The notes under the pieces: generated by a model | Told to the model about the DNA's origin: nothing | Database searches by the model: none | The model's input: the letters and a program-made list of their open reading frames with translations, nothing else | From: Entomortierella parvispora | Taxonomy: Eukaryota > Mortierellomycota > Mortierellomycetes > Mortierellales > Mortierellaceae | NCBI GenBank assembly: GCA_963573315.1 | Contig: OY752145.1 | Location: forward strand, 1,302,001 to 1,366,000 | Reading direction: 5' to 3' | DNA: 64,000 bases | Shown here: piece by piece, positions 33,493 to 44,463 of the stretch | Layout: every line of letters begins with the position of its first letter | Numbering within the stretch: the stretch's first letter is position 1 | Position numbers and translations under genes: made by a program

Positions 33493-33984
33493 AACGCGAG
33501 AGGATGTTGTTGATGGAGTAAAAATTGAATAAAGATGGGGAGCGGAGGAAGGAGAAGTAGCAGCGGCGATGGAGCTAGAGAAGCATGCAATGCCCACAAA
33601 TAACAAGAATGGGCGAACGGGTGAGTGAATAATGAATGAATGGCGCGAAGCGGTCCGCCAAAGACCCACAAAGCCACGGGGGGACGCGCCACTGAAATTT
33701 TGATATTAATCGCCGCCTGGCTGCGATTCACGGATCCCTCTCTCTCTCTAATCCAACCTTTAGGTATAGAGACCTCTGATTCGGATGCGCAGTCACGGAA
33801 CTTCATGCCCATGGATCCGACCCATCCGCCCTCACCATGCACCCACCCATGCATCCATCGGCATAACAGGATACCAGAGTCATCCAGCGTCATTCATCTT
33901 GGAGGAAAACCGCTGTCAAACCACCATCGACCATGCCCGACCAGGAAAAAAACTCGCTTGGTCAGATTGGTCAGATTACAGGAA

Positions 33985-34266
33985 ATGAACCCAACTTCCA
34001 TTAATCAAAAAGACCATGCAGCTGCAGCTGTACAATCTGAGCAAGAGGATCCAGATTCATAGCAACAGCCGCCCTAACAATGTTACAACTGGATGGGAGA
34101 TCTGGATCACTCGGCGTATCAACTACAACAGATTCTCTCTGTCAATCCAACATCTTCATTGAATGATCAGACATCTTTCGGCAGCGATTGGAACTCGCAT
34201 CAATTGAGCTACTCATCTGATCTGAGGAGCGACTTTGTTCATCAACAAGCCTGTATTATATATTGA
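33985..34266 (+). pseudogene. Possible regulator-protein relic with two in-frame stops
   Basis: One frame runs 93 codons from the ATG at 33985 to TGA at 34264, broken only by TAG (34060) and TAA (34075). Its Ser/Gln/Asp-rich sequence (AVQSEQEDPDS, then MGDLDHSAYQLQQIL, DWNSHQLSYSSDLRSDF) looks like the disordered part of a regulatory protein. The stops sit in a Gln-rich context (stop-QQPP-stop-Q), so each could be a former CAG or CAA changed by one C-to-T step. No domain is visible. It lies in the divergent space between MED27 and uL22 and may be no more than a chance frame. Confidence 0.35.
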
Positions 34267-34359
34267 CGGGACATAACAGGAGTCTTACATCGACCGATGT
34301 CCATCTTTTATCACAGCAGACATCTAATCGACCGACATCTTTGATTCTCGTAGGACAAA

Positions 34360-35261
34360 ATGGTTAGATACGCTGCCACCCCAGCCAACAGCTCCAAGAG
34401 TAAGTCACCAACGCAGGGACAGCTTCACTATGATCAGGAGTATCGTCTTCAGGAAGGATTATGGCAAAAAAGTTTTTTTTTGCTAACGTTGGCGATCTGC
34501 TCATTCATTAGCTGCCTTGTCGCGCGGCTCCTACCTCCGTGTTCACTTCAAGAACACCCGTGAGGTCGCTGCTGCCATCTCCGGCATGAAGCTCACCAAG
34601 GCCCTCACCTACCTCGAGGATGTCAAGGAGCACAAGCAGGCCATTCCTTTCCGTCGCTTCAACGGCGGTATCGGTCGCACTGCCCAGGCCAAGCCTTTCG
34701 GTACCACCATGGCCCGCTGGCCCGCCAAGTCTTGCGAGTTCGTTTTGGACTTGCTCAAGAACGCCGAGTCCAACGCCGAGGTAAATTTCCGATGAAGAAA
34801 AAAGCGGACGAACATTGGGACAACACTTTTCGAGTCGATTCTATGAAGATGAATGATTCTCTATGGTCTGGATTGTGGAGACTAGGCGTTCTGAACATTC
34901 TCTTCGATTCGATTGGAAGGAAGTTTTTGGGATGATGATAACATGTAGGCGGCAGAAGACCCCATCAAAATCTCTGAGTGCAAAGTGGATACTCACGCAA
35001 TGTTCCTTTTCTTTAATTGATCTACAGGTCAAGGGCTTGGAGCAGGAGGCTCTTGTCATCAAGCACATCCAGGTTAACCAGGCTCCCCGCCAGCGTCGCC
35101 GCACCTACCGTGCTCACGGTCGCATCAACCCCTACATGTCCTCCCCCTGCCACATCGAGATCATTCTCGCTGAGGAGAACGAGGGTGTCAAGCGTGAGGT
35201 TGAGGCCAAGAAGCCCAAGCTCAACGCTCGCCAGCTCGCTGCCCGTGCTCGTCGTGCTTAA
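34360..35261 (+). CDS. RPL17: Ribosomal protein uL22 (L17)
   Basis: Exons 34360-34399, 34512-34780 and 35028-35261 give 180 residues. It is a 60S subunit protein whose beta-hairpin lines the peptide exit tunnel. The start [39 protein letters not shown] and [20 protein letters not shown] are family signatures. Length fits the family. Exon phases close without gaps. Strong C-ending codon bias marks high expression. The second intron (34781-35027) has a short ATGATGA and CTGA pair that was considered as a snoRNA and not accepted. Confidence 0.95.
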
Positions 35262-35665
35262 GCAATAACGCAGCAATAAACCTTCGAGAAAGAAAGAAAT
35301 AATACACTTTTTTTTTCTTCACCGATCTGTACTATCTAATTTGTGGGATATGGTGGTGTTCCTTGCTAGCAGTTCTTTTTTGTCTGCGAAGGGTCATTGT
35401 TTTTGGCTTGATTTCTGGCGAATGGAGGCAAACGTGAGTGCCACTGACAAAGTGGTGAGGTTCAGATAACACAAGTGGATTGTGGGGAATTCGCTAACGG
35501 TATCGTGCCTGGATGTGCGCTCGACAGTTGAACTGTGCAGTCGCTGAGTGGGTATGTGCGGATTTGCAGGGTGTGAAAGCCAGTTTTTTGATCAGTCAAA
35601 GCCACCTGTGCATTTTTACCCTGTGCGGACCTGGCACACAAATCTTCCTCTTTTGATCATTAACA
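35262..35665. other. Intergenic between uL22 and eS24
   Basis: About 400 bp with the uL22 3-prime UTR (AATAAA-like CAATAAACC near 35275) and the eS24 promoter. Nothing else recognised. Confidence 0.5.
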
Positions 35666-37062
35666 ATGGTACACCCAGCCAGTAGATTTGGCAGTCACAT
35701 ACTCTGCCGCAGAGGGTCTTCTAGGCCATGGGATCAAGAACATCCAGGATGCACCAACATGGAGGAGACCATCCATCAATCCTTCTATCGATCTGTCTAC
35801 AACGCCGTTCTTTCAGTATAAGCATGATTGCCAGCTATCAACTTGAGGCCGGAAACTCGACACATGGAGACATGCATGGAGGCATCATGATCACATCTGG
35901 GTTGCATCATGATTATTGGAAACACATGTCAGGCTACATTGGCGTTTGCAATGACAAACCTCGTCGATAGACCCGATTGGTCGGTCAATGCAGGAATGTC
36001 AGTCATCATCATCACCCTGGAACAACTTGCACTTATTCTCAAGGAGGGCTCTTAATCAGGGAGCGGGACAAATGTCGGATGAATTCTCATGCTGTCGTTA
36101 TGATGCATCAGAACTGACGTCTGTTCTTCAACAACTTCGACCACTAGGCTGATTCCACTGCTACCATCAGAACCCGCAAGTTCTTGACCAACCGCCTCTT
36201 GGCCAGAAAGCAAATGGTAAGACGAGACTCTCATCCAGAGCCTTTGCGCGATTCTAAAGAAAACAAGGGCCTTGCGATATTGTTTGATACCAATTGGAAT
36301 TTGGGTACATGACTCTCTTGGACTGGAACGAACCGATTTTCTAAACAACATTTCATATTCACAATTACCTTAGGTCGTGGATATCATCCACCCTGCTCGT
36401 GCCAACATCTCCAAGGATGAGCTCCGCGAGAAGCTCGCCAAGATGTACAAGGTCGATAAGGAGGTTGTCTTCTGCTTCGGTTTCCGCACCGCTTTCGGTG
36501 GTGGAAAGTCGACTGGCTTCGCCTTGATCTACGACAACTTGGAGTCTGCCAAGAAGTTCGAGCCCAAGTACCGCCTCGTCCGTGTATGTATTTCTCCAAA
36601 AATGATGGCACACACGAGGATCAAGAACGATTTTGGGATCAGTCATATTGGATGCTTTGCAGGAACAAAACAGGAGGATTTGCGCACGGACAGCATGGAG
36701 ACTGAAATCAGGAACAACTGAATGAGATGAATGCAATGCTTTGCATCTACTTGCCGATCAATGACTCTGGAGGACTTTGTGTGCCCAGCGTAACTTGCTC
36801 TTGTTCAACGAAAGCAAGATATGAGGAAATACATTCTCAGGACAGCGACTTTGTGTTGTCCTCTTGGATCTTTGACCGTACCTGTCTGGACTCTAGGCTT
36901 GCCTGTATTTTCAGTTGACTAACGAACTCGTCTTTTTTTGGCTATTAGCACGGTCTTATGGAGATCAAGAAGGCTTCCCGCAAGCAGCGCAAGGAGCGCA
37001 AGAACCGCGGCAAGAAGCTCCGTGGCACCAAGAAGGCCAAGGCTGCTGTTGCCAAGAAGTAA
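35666..37062 (+). CDS. RPS24: Ribosomal protein eS24
   Basis: Exons 35666-35668 (ATG only), 36148-36216, 36374-36583 and 36949-37062 give 131 residues. It is a 40S subunit protein. Visible: [53 protein letters not shown] and the basic tail [16 protein letters not shown]. Length equals the family norm. The start exon is inferred: exon 2 opens with GCTGATTCC after ccactag and has no Met, while ATG then gtacac at 35666 supplies one in phase, separated by a 479-nt intron. This is the second ribosomal gene here whose first coding exon is the start codon alone. A further intron may lie in the 3-prime UTR, since GATGgtatgt follows the stop. Confidence 0.9.
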
Positions 37063-38112
37063 ACGATGGTATGTACCTGCTGTGTAACTGTTTCTTGCAA
37101 CTTCAATGATGGTCATCCGTCGCAGCAACATGTCTTGTTTACTGACTTTGTTTATTCTCTGTTCTGTCTCGTTTTGTCTTTGTCCTTCTTCAATGTCTGT
37201 TGCCTACCTTTTTCAGTATTCCTAAATCGCTTATTAAACAGTCGTTCACTTGCAAACATATCAATATTGTGTCTACTCCCTTATTGAATGACCTAATGTG
37301 AATTTGATCGTGGCTCTGCCATGCTGAGCGCCCAGAGACAGACCATTTTCTGTTTGTTTGTTACGAGGTACAACATGCGTCAGCTTGAATGGGCACTCTC
37401 TTGTCGGGAGGTACCTGAGCTTGCAGCGATCCCCTGTCACTGATACTCTGGAGACACAAACTGTGATCCCGGTGAGGATGTTTGATCGTGCCTGGCAGGA
37501 CTATGAAGGGAACACTGGGCTCAGCTCCCTCGCTTTCCGCTTTCCCTCCCATCTGCAGTAGCCTCTTCGGCATTTTTCAGCGGATGCGAGTGGACAAGTC
37601 AAAAAATACCAACCCCGCTTCGCGAAGGACTCCCGAAAACTCCAATCACGCTGATGCCATCTGATTGGAGAGGGATAGACACTGGACAAACCGAGCCCGG
37701 ATATTGTTGAGGGAGTCAGAAGGGAAACGATGCAACAACGACGACGACGACAACGACGACGACAAGGATGATGAGGATGCTCCCCTCATTCAGTCTGTGG
37801 GCACAACGGGTGCGACAAGCAAATGGGCGCCCAGCAGCGAACAGCGAATAAACAAACGACAATGACGAAGAGAGGAAAAAAAAAACAAAGAGTTCGTCCG
37901 TGGGAAGAATGCGCATCTTCTTCCCACTCAATACGGTGTGTCGCCCTGTTTTCATTTGCTCTCAAAACTCGCTTTTCTGCCCCAAATCCCTTTTTTCCCC
38001 CTTTTCCTTTCTTTTTTTTCCTTCTCATCTCTTCTTTCCTCTCCATCCGCTTCCCATTCCTCACACACCTCCACTCTTCCTAACCCCAAGAACCATCCCA
38101 ACGCCTGTTGCT
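37063..38112. other. Intergenic, eS24 3-prime side to phenylalanine hydroxylase promoter
   Basis: About 1.05 kb. A run of (ACG)n-type trinucleotides sits at 37735-37765. A long CT-rich leader (37970-38090) precedes the next start. No coding signal recognised. Confidence 0.45.
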
Positions 38113-39781
38113 ATGTCTGCCGCCACCGCCAGCCACCTCCACAAGTGCACCGACGCCACTGCGTCGCCCATCAAGACCACCGTCCATTTCTCGATCACCG
38201 ACAAGGTCGGAGCTCTCGATGAGTGCCTTGCTGCCATCCGTTCTTTGAACATCTCCTTGACCCGCATCGAGTCGTAAGTTCCTGCCGCTGCTTCTCAGGG
38301 TGGCCCTGTGTGCCCTCCGTCTCTTCGCTCATGTGTGCTCCAGGTCTCTTCTAACCACCTTCTGCATGTCTCGCATGAAACAGCCGCCCCTCCAAGACTG
38401 CCGAGTGGGACTACGACTTCTTTGTCGACTTTGATGCCGAGAGCTCCGAGCAGGTCAGCCGTGTCGCCAAGTCCCTCGAGCCCATTGCCAAGCAGGTTCA
38501 CATCGTCGGTAACGGCGGTGCTTCCAGCACCTCTGGTAAGTCTGTGTTCTTGTGTTTCCCCCGCACGTTGTTTCTTGTCTCGGTGCCCCCCAACAACATG
38601 GCGGGGTGATCACTGGTTGGTATGGAAATTATTTAACCAATGGCCTGCCTCTTCATAGCCGATTTGCCGGAGTCCGTCCCTTGGTTCCCTCGCAAGATGG
38701 GCGACCTTGACACCTTTGCCGACAAGGTCCTCGAGATGGGTGAGGAGCTCGACTCTGACCACCCCGGTGCCAAGGATGCCAACTACCGTGCTCGTCGCGC
38801 CGAGATCACCAAGATCGCAAAGACCTACAAGACGTATGTGACCCCTCTTCTCTGCCCTGGTTTGACCGTATCAGACTTGTTGTTGACTAGCCTTGTTGAC
38901 TCAATCGATTCTTCTTTGTGTATTATAGTGGTCAGCCCATCCCCCACGTCGAGTACACCCCTGTCGAGATTGAGACCTGGGCTGCCGTCTTCAACAAGTT
39001 GACCGGCATGTTTCCTTCGCACGCATGCCGCGAGCACCAGTATGTGTTCCCTCTTTTGATCCAGAACTGCGGATATGGTCCCCACAACATCCCCCAGCTT
39101 GAAATCGTCTCCAAGTTCTTGAAGGACTGCACCGGCTTCACTTTGCGACCCGTCATGGGTCTTTTGACCAGCCGTGATTTCCTCAACGGCCTTGCCTTCC
39201 GTGTTTTCCACTCGACCCAGTATATCCGCCACCACTCCAAGCCCTTGTACACCCCTGAACCCGATGTCTGCCACGAATTGTTGGGCCATGTGCCCTTGTT
39301 TGCCAACCCTGACTTTGCTGATTTCTCGCAAGAGATTGGTCTCGCTTCCTTGGGTGCTACGGATGAGGACATTGAGAGATTGGCTACTATCTACTGGTTC
39401 ACTGTTGAGTTTGGTATCTGCCGACAGGGTGATGAGGTTCGTGCTTACGGTGCCGGTCTTTTGTCGTCCTTTGGTGAGCTGGAATACTGCCTGAGTGACA
39501 AGCCCGAGATCCGTCCCTTCGAGCCTGCCAAGGTTGCTCAGCAAAAGTACCCCATTACTGAGTACCAGCCCGTTTACTTTGTTGCCGAGTCGTTCAAGGA
39601 TGCGCAGATGCGTGTCCGCGAGTTTGCCAACTCTTGCAACCGCCCATTCTCTGTCCGCTACAATGCCTACACCGAGAGCATTGAGATTTTGGACTCGAAG
39701 GAGAAGGTCATCCGCTATGCTCAGAGCATCAAGACGGACATGTTGACCTTGGTCGATGCCCTCGAGAAGCTCTCTTCTTAA
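38113..39781 (+). CDS. PAH: Phenylalanine 4-hydroxylase
   Basis: Exons 38113-38273, 38384-38535, 38659-38833 and 38929-39781 give 446 residues. It converts phenylalanine to tyrosine with a pterin cofactor, iron(II) and oxygen. An N-terminal ACT-type regulatory domain ([20 protein letters not shown]) is followed by the catalytic domain. Iron ligands are visible as HELLGH (His about 278 and 283) and the Glu of YWFTVEFG (about 323), spaced as in the animal enzyme with a shift of seven. The pterin-site block [10 protein letters not shown] and the C-terminal tetramerisation helix ([19 protein letters not shown]) are present. The enzyme is missing from most Ascomycota and Basidiomycota but is reported from Mortierella, where it has been tied to lipid synthesis; this supports the proposed lineage. 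Complete, with all junctions in phase. Confidence 0.95.
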
Positions 39782-40046
39782 AGAGGCCTCCTTCTATCAG
39801 CCGCATGTTGATCTTTACCTTTCTTTGCACCAGATCCCACAAAATGACAACCAGAATGTGCAACGAATAAACTTTTCAACGAGGGTATTTATCCCCTCAT
39901 GTGCCGCTCATCTTTGCTCACCACACACTTTGTCCATGCCGACAACTATGAAGCTATGAATGCGACGAAGAAACGGTCGATGCCCAGGATTGTCAACTGC
40001 AGTATGGAGTGATGAATGTTTATTTGATGTGACGCAAAAACATCTT

Positions 40047-41532
40047 TTAGAAATTGTGGATCAGGATATTCTTTGCGCCTCCCTTGGTGTTGATCCAGCA
40101 GTATTCACTTGCATATGGCTTGTCACCAAACATGACCGGGACCAGATTCACCTCTGTCCACCAGGGGTAGACGCCAAAGCCCTCGAGTCGCTCCCAGAAT
40201 CGTTTAAAGTCGGGGAACTGGATATATTGAGGGTCGACATGGATCTCGATCAAGAGTTGAGAGAAGGGCAGTGTACCACCCTCATAATCGTCCATAAGTC
40301 TGTTCAGGGTCTGGTACTCGTTGTGCTCAATATCAATCTTGAGGATATCGATCCAGTCATGTCCATTTTCGGCCATCAAAGTCTTGATCGTCTTCCACTT
40401 ATTGCCCTGTGCGTCGATTTTGTCTTCCTTGCCGACAAACACTGAAGTGAAATGGACCTTTGGACGTCCTTGGGTTTCTAGAACGAAAAAAAAAGGGTCC
40501 AACAAAATGAAATATTAGAATCCTGTAATTGCATCCTAAAGCCTGCTTTGCGCAGTTTTTTCTTTTCTTTTTTACCTGGTCCCATTTGGTTGACGGAAGC
40601 ATCATATGCCCAGATCTCACAGTCAGTTCGGTCAAGCATCTCGCCCTCAAATCGAGTCTCTTTGTTGACGCCAAAGGAGTACATGACACAGCTTGCTCGA
40701 GGCTTCTCCTCGTACAAAGACAATCCGCACACCCATTTACCGCCGTCGTCCAAAGGTCCCACACGCTCAATCTCATGAGGGCATGAAAATGAGGCTGGGA
40801 AGTAGAGCCAAAAGTATCCAACTTTGTGCCATTCGGTAAAGCCACTATTCGTTTTGAACCAAGGATGAACGAGTCAGTGAAAAGAAAAAAAAAAAGGGGG
40901 GGGGGGGGGGGGGGGGAAAGAGGCAGAGGCAAGGAGGAACGTTAAAGACTCCTTGAACAAACATGCACACAGTCAAAAGAATGTTGCGACTGCTTGCATC
41001 CCTATTGTTGCTAGAGTCCTGCCACCCCCAACCACCACCCATTCCCTCCGTTTCAAGTTCTTCGCATTCCAGGTCTGTGTTTCTAGGGGTTTTTTTGGTG
41101 TTCTGCTTACATTTTGCCCCATCCGTAATAGTCCAGCATGGCCTGGCGCTTCTTCAGCATGCGCTCATAACGTTGGTGGGCCTCGTGAAGGATATACTGA
41201 ACAGTTTTGGGTCTGCGACCGGGGTACACGCCCAGTCTTCCGCCGCCGTCGATACCGGTATCTGTTGTCGAGGACTGGACGTCCGCCGACTCTACTTGTT
41301 CAGGAGAGAGCTTCAACCAGGACAAGATGTTGCTGTTGCTGTTGATAATGTTTTTGTTGCTATCACTGGTGACACTGCCCGTTGTTGAGGGATCGGTCTG
41401 GATGTTGTTGAACGTGTGGTAATAGATGACCAAGAAAGCGATTGTTGTCAGGGCCATGACAATAGGGCGTGACACAAGGATGGATCGAAAGTTGCCCGTT
41501 CTTGTCGCCGTTGTTGTTGCCGTGGACTTCAT
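40047..41532 (-). CDS. Type II membrane methyltransferase-like protein (Methyltransf_22 / METTL24 type)
   Basis: Exons 41532-41111, 40844-40576 and 40477-40047 give 373 residues. A short cytosolic start is followed by one membrane anchor (PIVMALTTIAFLVIYYHTF, about 25-43), a stalk, then a lumenal domain. Motifs: DDGGKWVCGLSLYEE, CVMYSFGVNKETRFEGEML, DCEIWAYDAS, and DWIDILKIDIEHNEY, QLLIEIH and the WVN-like ending. These are the SAM-binding core and LKID.EG-like motif of the FkbM / Methyltransf_22 group. Substrate unknown; Golgi or ER location is inferred from topology. The first intron has an A-run next to a G-run of about 24 (plus strand 40882-40916). Confidence 0.85.
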
Positions 41533-41996
41533 TGTGTTGGAAGGGCAAGAGCCAGGTGTTGGAAGGGCAAAAGCCAGGTGAAGGAGTAGAGGGAAGGAGA
41601 ATGAAAGAGAGACAGACAGGTACTTTTGGGGAGAAACAGAGAAGAAAGAGATGGAAATAGAATAGCGGAAGCAAAAAGGGTCGAGAACCACAACAACCAA
41701 GTGCTGTTGATTGGCTGCGAGAAAGGGGACCCTCCTCCTTTTTCATCGTCTCCCTTGTTTGGCACGAAAGAAGATGAACTACTGCAAATGACAGTGGGGG
41801 CACGCTCTTGAGAGCAGACAAGCTCAATAATGGCGGTCCATTGTCCAACCGAAGGGTCCTAGGCCTTTGCTTGTTCATTTCAGTCCCGCCGGTGATACAG
41901 TGCCCTGCCACTTGCCACGCATTCATTTCGCTAGGGTGGGCGGGGGGGTTTTTTGATTTTTATTCTGTGCCACAGATTTTTTATTTTTGCTGTGCC
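41533..41996. other. Intergenic between methyltransferase-like gene and amylase
   Basis: About 460 bp with the methyltransferase-like promoter and the amylase 3-prime end. It includes the 11-bp direct repeat GGAAGGGCAA. (41538 and 41560). Nothing else recognised. Confidence 0.45.
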
Positions 41997-43988
41997 TCAT
42001 CGTGTGTCGTCCTCCAAGAGATGGTCCCAAGTATCCAATGGTTTTGGTAGATCTGGATGCTCAGCTTCAAACTTTTGCTCACCTTCATCTGCACTGTCAT
42101 CTTTGGCATGGTCTCTTGCGTACTGTTCCTCTTGCAAATGTTTCTCTCTGTCCTCTGGACTTGATTCCTCCACCGTGGTCCAATGTTTTCCCTCATCTTT
42201 CTCAACCCAGAGACTTACGGACCCTGCATGGCAATAGAACTTGGCCCAACCCTCGTTCGAGATCGTCACAGGGTCTTGCCAATAGCCCATCATATCCACC
42301 CAGACTTGACCCGCGCGCTGGGCCCCCACATTCATTTTTTTGTAGCCCTTGGCGTTCGAATTCGACATGACCACCGCCAGTCCCTTGGGATGATGCTCAT
42401 CTCCATGACGGACCCAACCGATGCAATTGGGGTGATCCAGATAATCATCTTGATTACCGTACGCAAACTCTTTTCGAGCCAAAAGCATTCGTGAAAACAT
42501 TTCCTTGCGACCGGGAATAGCCGTCTCGGGTTCCTTGGGAGACTTTGGCTCAATTCCGTAGAAATCTCCGTAAAACAGACAAGGGTATCCATCGAATCGG
42601 AGACAAATCAATGCAGCCGCCAGAGGTTTGAACCATGGCTGGACATAGCTCTCCAGGGCTTGATGCGGTTGTGTATCATGATTGTCGATAAAGGTCACGG
42701 CGCTGGCAGGCGCTGACTTGACCAAGCTCCCATCAAAGATGGTTCTTAAATCATACGAGGGACCCTCTTTGGCTGCTTTGGTAAAGTTGAAATGCAAGGG
42801 CACATCGAACAGATGGATGTTGCCAGTGGCGTACTTGCTATTGGGATCTTCATTCTCGACCCGTGCCTCCAAATCATCAACTCCCTGAACCCAGTATTCA
42901 CTGTAAAAAGAAACGATCTGATCAATGTTAACGAAGGTGAACGAAAAAAAGACCACGAATGAGAAGAGGGATGATCTACGTTACCCAACGGCAAAAAAAT
43001 TTGGATTGTTGGATTCCTGTCGAACGTAGGTCAAGAGATGAGTGATGAATCCAAAACTGATGTGTTTGGCAGCGTCGATTCTGAAGCCATCGATGCCAAA
43101 CTCGTTGACGCACCACATGGCCCACTTTTCAGTCTCGGCTACGACATCGGGATGTTTGTAGTCGATATTGCAGCACATCAGATAGTCAAAGTTGCCTTTC
43201 TCAGTGTCGACATCATCTGCAAAACTCTTGTTCTCTCCCTTGATCTTGAATACGGCCTGAGAAGAAAAAGAAAAACATGGAAAGAATATCACAGGAATGG
43301 TGGTTAGGTGCACTCGAATCTTGCCCTCAATTGGATAACAGCACCGGTAATCCTGACTTACAGATCGTTTATCCTTGGCATCCCAATCAGTGCCAGAAAA
43401 GTGCTCAAAACTCCACTGAAAATCAGAGTACTTATTGTGGCGGCCTGGGAATGTAAACTTTGTGTAGGCCTGAATATCATGAGGGGCCTCGATCTCTTTG
43501 TTCCGATCGTCTTCAGCTACGGCAACGGCCTTGAAGGTCTGAATTTCGTCGCCAGACGCCTTATGGTTCAAGACGGCATCAAAGTAGATCTGGATTCCAT
43601 GTTTCTTGCATTCTTCGATTGCCTCCTTGAGCTCGTCTTTGGTGCCGTATTTTGTGGGGATGGTTCCCTTTTGGTCAAACTCACCCATGTCCCATAGATC
43701 ATAGACGGCGTAACCGACATCGTTGGGAGAGCTGTCAATGGAAAAGAAATTATAAAGTACAGCGTCAGTTCCTGTCGAGCGGCATTCAGTGATAGGAGTC
43801 CCGGTGGCAAGACCACGTTACCTGCCCTTTGTGGGGGGAGGGATCCAGATGGCTGTCAGGCCGAGGGAGGCTAGGAGAGAGGCTTGTTCACGAAGACGGA
43901 TCCAGTGCTGGTGGTCTGTGGGAGTGTACCACTCAAAGAACTGGAGCATTGTGACATTTTGGTGCTCATGCTTGTTTGAAGGGGGCAT
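41997..43988 (-). CDS. Intracellular alpha-amylase, GH13 subfamily 5 type
   Basis: Exons 43988-43822, 43731-43362, 43256-42985 and 42900-41997 give 570 residues. It would hydrolyse alpha-1,4-glucan. Signatures in order: QFFEWYTPTDHQHW, TAIWIPPPTKGSSPNDVGY, FDAVLNHKA, DGFRIDAAKHI (nucleophile Asp about 240), VGEYW (acid/base Glu about 271) and FIDNHDTQ (Asp about 345). The bacterial-style start and lack of a signal peptide indicate the cytosolic GH13_5 group, which also occurs in fungi and is thought to have bacterial roots, probably acting on storage glucan. The C-terminus has about 60 extra acidic residues after SVSLWVEKDE. The catalytic triad and all splice junctions are intact. Confidence 0.93.
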
Positions 43989-44463
43989 GGTGAGTGGTGA
44001 ATTAGAGGGAAGGAGGCAGCTTGCTTGGACAGGAATGGTTAGGTGGAAAACAAAAGAGGGAAATTGGCTAGGGACGCAAACGACTTTTATCAAAAAGAAA
44101 GAAGTCGATGCGGTCATCCCAAATTGCCAAGTGGGCCACGGACCAACAGAACCAACAGGGAGAGTCGTCTTTTTCCCTTCAATGCAACATCGCGGATTCA
44201 GTGGGATCTGGAGCGGATCTGTCGGAGGAGCAATTGGTCCAAGAACCAAATCATGACGACTTTATCTTGGCTTGCTTTTTTTCTTATTGTCGTCATTGTG
44301 AAGGTGACGATAGTGGTGAGCCCTGTTACCCCAGGCGCACAAGGCAAGGCGTTGCGACGCGAGGACCCCCATCCACCCAATTGTCCCGTTTCTGTTACGA
44401 GGCCTCCCCCCCCCTTCTTTTTTTATTCGACTGGGTATTAGTTGACGCCTCATCTAGTCTCCT
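43989..44463. other. Intergenic between amylase and carboxylesterase
   Basis: About 475 bp: amylase promoter and esterase 3-prime end. No coding signal recognised. Confidence 0.45.

Noticed and set aside
33640-34062. 140-codon plus frame at 33640-34062
   Set aside because: Most of it lies in the MED27 promoter region and lacks any motif. Only its last part was kept, in another reading, as a possible relic.
34931-34980. C/D-box snoRNA in the second uL22 intron (ATGATGA then CTGA)
   Set aside because: The boxes are under 50 nt apart, no terminal stem is visible and no rRNA antisense element was recognised.
40882-40916. A-run followed by a G-run
   Set aside because: It lies within the first intron of the methyltransferase-like gene and is probably a simple homopolymer expansion, possibly with assembly error in its length.
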